9,661 nt of DNA, from the NCBI GenBank assembly GCA_001831055.1, contig MIDO01000128.1, positions 9,237 through 18,897 on the forward strand, read 5' to 3'. Each line of letters starts with the position of its first letter. Within the stretch, counting starts at the first letter, position 1. Positions 6,587 through 9,661 of the stretch are shown here, in pieces. Source of the stretch: Verrucomicrobia bacterium GWC2_42_7. Lineage in GTDB: Bacteria > Verrucomicrobiota > Verrucomicrobiia > Opitutales > GWC2-42-7-A. The notes beneath the pieces were generated by a model. That model saw nothing but the letters and a program-made list of their open reading frames with translations. It did no database searches and was not told where the DNA came from. The translations under genes were made by a program, and so were the position numbers.

Positions 6587-7471
6587 TTGAGTTGGATAGC
6601 TATTATGTGGTTGACGCGGATAATGCTTTTTTTAGTGGTATTGAACATATTTTGTGGTTACTGGAATATGCGAAAGCCCTGTTTGTGGGTAGTAATTGTT
6701 AATCGTTGGTGTCGTTGGGTGTTATTTTCTCTCCTCGTCGCGTATTTTTTCGAAAACTTTGAATGGTGCGATAAATCCATTTGGCAGGTAGGAAGTGGTG
6801 TCTTTATTGGTTGGTTTTTAATGGAAATGGCCTATCATTGGTACGCTATCCGTTCCTTTAGCTATTCCGAATTACCGCTCTTCCCCAAATATTTTTCTAG
6901 CGATAATAGTGAGTGGCCAAATTCACCCCAATTCATCGAATTGCGTGCCGATCTTCGCAAACACGGATTCAAGCATGCTACCTCTTTACTGCTATCTTTT
7001 GGGCAATTTGCGTCCTTTAAATCCGCTGTTTTTGAAAATGCAGATTCAACTATTCGCGTTCAGGTTTTGTTCATGCCTAGGCGTATGGGGGGCATCATGG
7101 CCCATTTTTCATTCATGTCCCTTGTAGCAAACAATAAGCGTTACATGACAGACAACGTGAGTCTGCCATTTGGGGGTTTTTACCCCGATAATTGGTCTGT
7201 CGTTCGACGCCCTCTTGTGAGTTCTTTTTCCAAACTCCTCTCTATCCACAATGAAAAAATAAAAAAGGACTTTCAAAATATAGTTAGCTGGAAAGATGTC
7301 GATGTCCTGGAGGACCTTAACCAACAACAACGCCAACTTGAACGCATCAATATTCAAAACGGTTTTATCAACGAAAGCCACCTCCAAGACGAATTCGGTC
7401 AACTGACGCAACTGGGTCGCTACCGCCTCTGCAAGGAAGTTTGGAAAATGCGCTACTTGGGCCGTGTTTGA
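6587..7471 (+). CDS. Unrecognised membrane protein with a conserved-looking cytosolic part
   Basis: I do not recognise this 294-residue protein. The N-terminal third looks membrane-embedded, with three hydrophobic segments at about residues 4-24, 41-56 and 66-84, rich in Trp and Phe. The remaining 210 residues are soluble in character, with a Ser/Phe-rich stretch (ATSLLLSFGQFASFKSAVF, VLFMPRRMGGIMAHFSFMS) that could form beta strands. The C-terminal section is helical and Gln-rich (EDLNQQQRQLERINIQNGF). No catalytic motif was found. The start is TTG at 6587 because GGAAAGGGG ends 3 bases before it, the clearest ribosome site in the window; an ATG at 6605 is the alternative. It lies alone between dnaN and lipB, separated from both by composite elements, so context gives no function. 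The stop is 9 bases before element 5. Confidence 0.75.
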   Translation: MSWIAIMWLTRIMLFLVVLNIFCGYWNMRKPCLWVVIVNRWCRWVLFSLLVAYFFENFEWCDKSIWQVGSGVFIGWFLMEMAYHWYAIRSFSYSELPLFPKYFSSDNSEWPNSPQFIELRADLRKHGFKHATSLLLSFGQFASFKSAVFENADSTIRVQVLFMPRRMGGIMAHFSFMSLVANNKRYMTDNVSLPFGGFYPDNWSVVRRPLVSSFSKLLSIHNEKIKKDFQNIVSWKDVDVLEDLNQQQRQLERINIQNGFINESHLQDEFGQLTQLGRYRLCKEVWKMRYLGRV

Positions 7472-7479
7472 GGGTGTGG

Positions 7480-7666
7480 TATAGTTAATAGCATAGAGAA
7501 TAGATACGCCGAAACCCTTCTTTCTGAAGAAAGAAAGGTTTCCGCACCCTCCCAATAAACACTTTTAATAATCGCATAATAAAAACCGTGAGGTTTTTAT
7601 TATGCGATGGATGAGAAGTCGCCCCAAAACAAAATACTGTATTCATTTTCAATGCGTTTTACTATA
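7480..7666. mobile_element. Composite palindromic element 5 (order B-A), best preserved copy
   Basis: A 187-bp element with 28-bp terminal inverted repeats at 7480-7507 and 7639-7666, identical at 21 of 28 positions, both starting TATAG from the outside. Hairpin B is 7508-7545 (two mismatched pairs, GA loop). Hairpin A is 7571-7608: a perfect 17-bp stem, ATCGCATAAT... to ...ATTATGCGAT, with a GTGA tetraloop. Bases 7592-7647 reappear unchanged but inverted at 9606-9661. The terminal TA could be a TA target duplication as in IS630/Tc1-type MITEs, an inference only. Confidence 0.8.
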
Positions 7667-7671
7667 ATAAG

Positions 7672-7716
7672 TTTTTGGGAACCCTTATAGTCCTCTAAAA
7701 ATTGTTTTCCCAAAAA
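7672..7716 (+). promoter_or_regulatory. Inverted repeat just upstream of the lipB start
   Basis: TTTTTGGGAA (7672-7681) and TTCCCAAAAA (7707-7716) form a perfect 10-bp stem around a 25-base loop and end 11 bases before the lipB ATG. It could be a leader hairpin, an operator or a decayed hairpin C; its GGGAA/TTCCC core resembles that family. No Shine-Dalgarno is seen between it and the ATG. Confidence 0.4.
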
Positions 7717-7727
7717 ACACAAAAAAC

Positions 7728-8384
7728 ATGAATGATTTTGAACTTTTAGCGATTTCATTTGAAGATTGGGGCCTTACGCGTTATCGCGATGCTTTTAACC
7801 GTCAGCAAGAAAAAGTGTTGATGCGGCGTGATGAGAAGGTCGGAGATACTTTAATTTTTACGGAACATTACCCTGTTTATACCATAGGTGTTTCGAGAGA
7901 TGCCCACAGGAACATCTTGTGGAATGAGGAACAACTCAAACAGAGAGGGATTGAAGTGGTAGAAACAAACCGTGGGGGTGATGTCACTTACCATGGACCA
8001 GGGCAGTTAGTGGGCTACATCGTTGTTAAATTGGACAAATCGCAACACTTGCACTCTTTTTTGCGATTTTGGGAACAAATCTTAATCGACGCCCTTGCAC
8101 AATTAGGAATCCAAGCAGGACGTCGAGAAGGAAAAACAGGCGTGTGGATTGGTACAAAAAAAATAGCAGCGATGGGAATCGCGGTGAAGCACGGTATCAC
8201 CTATCACGGGTTTGCAATAAATGTATTCAACGATCTTTCCTCTTTTAATGGCATAGTCCCCTGCGGAATTCCACTAACAGAAGGATCGGTGACTTCCATC
8301 ACTGAGGAACTAGGAAAATCTATCGAAATCGATACAGTTAAGTCCCTAATTATGAAAGTCTGTAGTATCGTAAAAACAGTTTAA
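7728..8384 (+). CDS. lipB: Octanoyl-[acyl-carrier-protein]:protein N-octanoyltransferase (lipoate biosynthesis)
   Basis: LipB moves the octanoyl group from acyl carrier protein to the lipoyl domains of 2-oxoacid dehydrogenases and the glycine cleavage H protein, after which LipA inserts sulfur. The 218 residues are a normal length. The signature NRGGDVTYHGPGQLVGY spans residues 81-97. The catalytic pair is visible: Lys145 in GTKKIAAMGIAV and Cys179 in FNGIVPCGI. KTGVWIG and ITYHGFAINV complete the biotin/lipoate protein ligase fold; the Cys/Lys pair separates LipB from lipoate ligase LplA. The ATG at 7728 gives the usual N terminus; no ribosome site is seen. lipA, often adjacent, is not in the window. 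The stop codon runs directly into GGCGAC, the start of a partial hairpin B sequence. Identification is firm. Confidence 0.96.
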   Translation: MNDFELLAISFEDWGLTRYRDAFNRQQEKVLMRRDEKVGDTLIFTEHYPVYTIGVSRDAHRNILWNEEQLKQRGIEVVETNRGGDVTYHGPGQLVGYIVVKLDKSQHLHSFLRFWEQILIDALAQLGIQAGRREGKTGVWIGTKKIAAMGIAVKHGITYHGFAINVFNDLSSFNGIVPCGIPLTEGSVTSITEELGKSIEIDTVKSLIMKVCSIVKTV

Positions 8385-8416
8385 GGCGACCTCTCCGAAA
8401 ACCTCTCTTTTGCAGA
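8384..8416. repeat. Interrupted hairpin B fragment at the lipB stop
   Basis: GGCGACCTCTCCGAAAACCT follows the lipB stop and continues CTCTTTTGC. It matches GGCGAC, six bases, then CGAAAACCTTTCTTTT at 747-774 in element 1. The right arm is missing because element 6 begins within a few bases. It looks like an older element broken by a newer insertion. Confidence 0.5.
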
Positions 8417-8422
8417 ATGCCA

Positions 8423-8606
8423 TAGCATAAGACATTAAAGTTATTACAAAACAAATTCCCTCGCCCAGGGAAAATCGCTAGATTTTCCTTGGGCGATAAT
8501 CGCTTTTCTTTGGAAATCGCGAATTTTTATACGTTTATACGTTTTTTTCTTTTCTTGCGAAAAGAAAGGTTTTCGCTTCTTGTCTCTTCTTTAATGTCTT
8601 ATGCTA
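8423..8606. mobile_element. Composite palindromic element 6 (order A-B) with perfect 18-bp terminal repeats
   Basis: TAGCATAAGACATTAAAG at 8423-8440 is repeated, inverted and perfect, at 8589-8606, giving a 184-bp element. Hairpin A (8461-8496) has TCGCCCA/TGGGCGA ends, one mismatch and a GCTA loop. The spacer (8500-8518) is the reverse of the element 1 spacer (17 of 19). Hairpin B (8518-8576) has a left arm enlarged by a tandem TATACGTT repeat but an intact right arm, GAAAAGAAAGGTTTTCGC. Confidence 0.75.
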
Positions 8607-8611
8607 CATAG

Positions 8612-8693
8612 TGCGCGAACAAAAAATCGTGACTTTTTTGTTCGCGCAAAAGGGATTGATTTTTGTAATACCTTTTATTGCCCATGCCATATC
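8612..8693. repeat. Further hairpin A and terminal-repeat remnant
   Basis: TGCGCGAACAAAAAA (8612-8626) and its exact complement (8634-8648) form a 15-bp stem with a TCGTGAC loop; this contains the GTGA loop of element 5's hairpin A. About 45 bases on, TGCCATATC matches the right end of element 1 (889-897). This may be the far half of the element whose near half is at 8384-8416. The rest of the gap to 8790 is AT-rich with no gene seen. Confidence 0.5.
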
Positions 8694-8770
8694 AACAGAA
8701 ACTTAATTTATTATATATAAAGCTGTTTCCTAGAATTTTTAATTGCAAAGGGATGGGTGGTTTTGTAAGG

Positions 8771-8802
8771 TGAGACCTTTTATTTTTTGAATGATGGTCT
8801 CA
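8771..8802 (+). promoter_or_regulatory. Inverted repeat bracketing the start codon of the 8791 gene
   Basis: TGAGACC (8771-8777) and GGTCTCA (8796-8802) are perfect inverted repeats with an 18-base, T-rich loop. The two ATG codons at 8791 and 8794 fall in the loop and on the right arm. In mRNA this stem could hinder initiation. A weak AAGGTGAG at 8767-8774 partly overlaps the left arm. Confidence 0.4.
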
Positions 8803-9348
8803 GATAAGTACCTCTCTTCGACAGAGAACAAGAATTTAGTAGTTTTTATTTCGACTCCTTGTTTGGTCAATAAATCCGAAGTTAAAGAAGCTGCCGCGCT
8901 TGCTCAATTAAAGCATTTTTGCAAGAAGGAGGGCATTAGTTCAATGATATTATTGGGTACTTCCGAATTCTCCTCTTATGTTGGAGATTTCGGTTTTGGG
9001 CTCGGTGTTTTTAGAACAGTTTTTGAATGCTGCGAGGCAATTGACACCTCCTGTTATAACGAAATGTATAATTTTTTCAGAAATTCACTCAAAAAGCATA
9101 AGCATTTAGTTTCTGCTTCGTTAAATTATTTTATGTTGGGAACAGGAAATGTAGTCTCAGATGCTTGCTGTATGCTATTTGCGATATCTCCTGATCTTAA
9201 TGCAGAGGTTTATCAGTTAGATACTGGCCTAGAAACCCCTTACATCCGAAAGGTATTCTTGCCTTCAGCAGGAAATTTGCCGTCCTCTGTCGATAAAAGC
9301 TGGCTTGAAATAAAACAGTTGCAACAGAAATTTGTTGTCGATAATTAA
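8791..9348 (+). CDS. Unrecognised cysteine-rich cytoplasmic protein
   Basis: I do not recognise this 185-residue protein. It has no signal peptide or obvious membrane segment. It holds seven cysteines in PCLV, HFCKK, ECCEA, SCYNE and ACCML, including two adjacent pairs, but they do not form a CxxC zinc or iron-sulfur pattern. Strand-like stretches NLVVFISTPCLV and SSMILLGTSEF, separated by a helical AAALAQLKHFCKK, suggest an alpha/beta fold. The later half is mixed (SLKKHKHLVSASLNYFMLGTG, DLNAEVYQLDTGLETPYIRK). Two adjacent ATGs offer the start; 8791 gives the longest form. The open frame of 185 codons in AT-rich DNA is long enough to be real, but unusual composition and lack of family matches leave some doubt. 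It sits in a repeat-rich tract after lipB and is followed 20 bases on by a hairpin C relic, as other genes here are. Confidence 0.6.
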   Translation: MMVSDKYLSSTENKNLVVFISTPCLVNKSEVKEAAALAQLKHFCKKEGISSMILLGTSEFSSYVGDFGFGLGVFRTVFECCEAIDTSCYNEMYNFFRNSLKKHKHLVSASLNYFMLGTGNVVSDACCMLFAISPDLNAEVYQLDTGLETPYIRKVFLPSAGNLPSSVDKSWLEIKQLQQKFVVDN

Positions 9349-9367
9349 TCGAATTTTGACAGAAAAT

Positions 9368-9432
9368 TGGGAAAACGGCCTTTAATCCCGCAAAAGCATT
9401 TTACTTAAACCCCCTTCAGAAAGGGATGTAAT
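9368..9432. repeat. Hairpin C relic after the 8791 gene
   Basis: GGGAAAACGGCCTTTAATCC, then GCAAAAGCATTTTAC and CCCCCTTCAGAAAGGGATGTAAT follow the order of the rpsO copy with decayed arms. It shares the GAAAGGGA..GT.ATGCGC tail with the kdsA copy. It starts 20 bases after the stop. Confidence 0.5.
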
Positions 9433-9468
9433 GCGCATAAGTGTTTTTTGCAAAATTAGTTACGCGCA
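9432..9468. repeat. Short inverted repeat
   Basis: TGCGCATAA (9432-9440) and TTACGCGCA (9460-9468) pair at 8 of 9 positions around a 19-base loop. From here to 9580 nothing else is recognised. Confidence 0.35.
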
Positions 9469-9586
9469 AATGAGATTAATCATCCATTTTCACTTCAAAA
9501 CGAACTTCTGCCTCAAAAAAAGTGCCCTCCTTTCTTTTTTGCCTCCCCCAAAAATGGAGTTGCGGCCTTATCAATAGGAATTTAGT

Positions 9587-9661
9587 TATATTAAATAACA
9601 TTGAGAATGAATACAGTATTTTGTTTTGGGGCGACTTCTCATCCATCGCATAATAAAAACC
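9587..9661. mobile_element. Composite palindromic element 7, inverted copy of element 5, cut by window end
   Basis: The terminal repeat TATATTAAATAACATTGAG, then AATGAATAC (9587-9614), resembles the right end of element 5. Bases 9606-9661 are identical to the reverse complement of 7592-7647 (56 bp). The window ends inside hairpin A, so the element must continue. Confidence 0.8.

Noticed and set aside
7109..7555. Minus-strand ORF of 148 codons overlapping the 6587 gene
   Set aside because: It starts inside element 5's hairpin B and then reads antisense through the plus-strand gene, whose own start has a good ribosome site.
671..9661. CRISPR array
   Set aside because: The repeats are palindromic, scattered one per gap, of varied length and without regular spacers; no cas gene is present.

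Overview
This is a chromosomal stretch of a Gram-negative bacterium with all recognisable genes on the + strand. A metal-type KdsA (Kdo synthesis for LPS), the DXP route to isoprenoids (dxs) and an octanoyltransferase (lipB) point to an LPS-bearing diderm. From remembered protein similarity, the beta clamp looks most like Verrucomicrobiota (Opitutia-like). That assignment is moderate confidence and rests on no search. Most identified genes are housekeeping. No phage, plasmid, transposase, CRISPR, tRNA or rRNA gene was recognised.

Layout: the 3' end of dxs (1-665); an exported Nudix hydrolase (1000-1524) with a strong terminator; a possible structured leader and rpsO (1988-2254); kdsA (2609-3400); a membrane-anchored coiled-coil LysM protein (3744-4322) abutting a second, cytoplasmic Nudix hydrolase (4323-4895); a very AT-rich 315-bp gap with several DnaA-box-like sites that may be an origin or a DnaA-controlled dnaN promoter; dnaN (5211-6341); an unrecognised membrane protein (6587-7471); lipB (7728-8384); and an unrecognised cysteine-rich protein (8791-9348).

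The most striking feature is the gaps. Almost every intergenic region carries members of a family of small, non-coding palindromic elements. The composite type holds two hairpins: A has a variable stem, often ending TCGCC/GGCGA, and B has a stem based on AAACCTTTCTTTT. A conserved spacer of about 19 nt joins them, and several copies have terminal inverted repeats containing TAGCAT, so they look like MITEs. They occur in both orientations. A second type, hairpin C, sits at or a few bases after the stop codons of dxs, rpsO and the 8791-9348 gene, and supplies the last codons of kdsA. One composite element lies before lipB, and an inverted copy 56 bp identical to it starts at the window's right edge, so lipB and the unknown gene are bracketed by inverted repeats.

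The genes do not form one pathway. Only the LysM/Nudix pair looks tightly coupled. The rest are single housekeeping genes separated by repeat-filled spacers.
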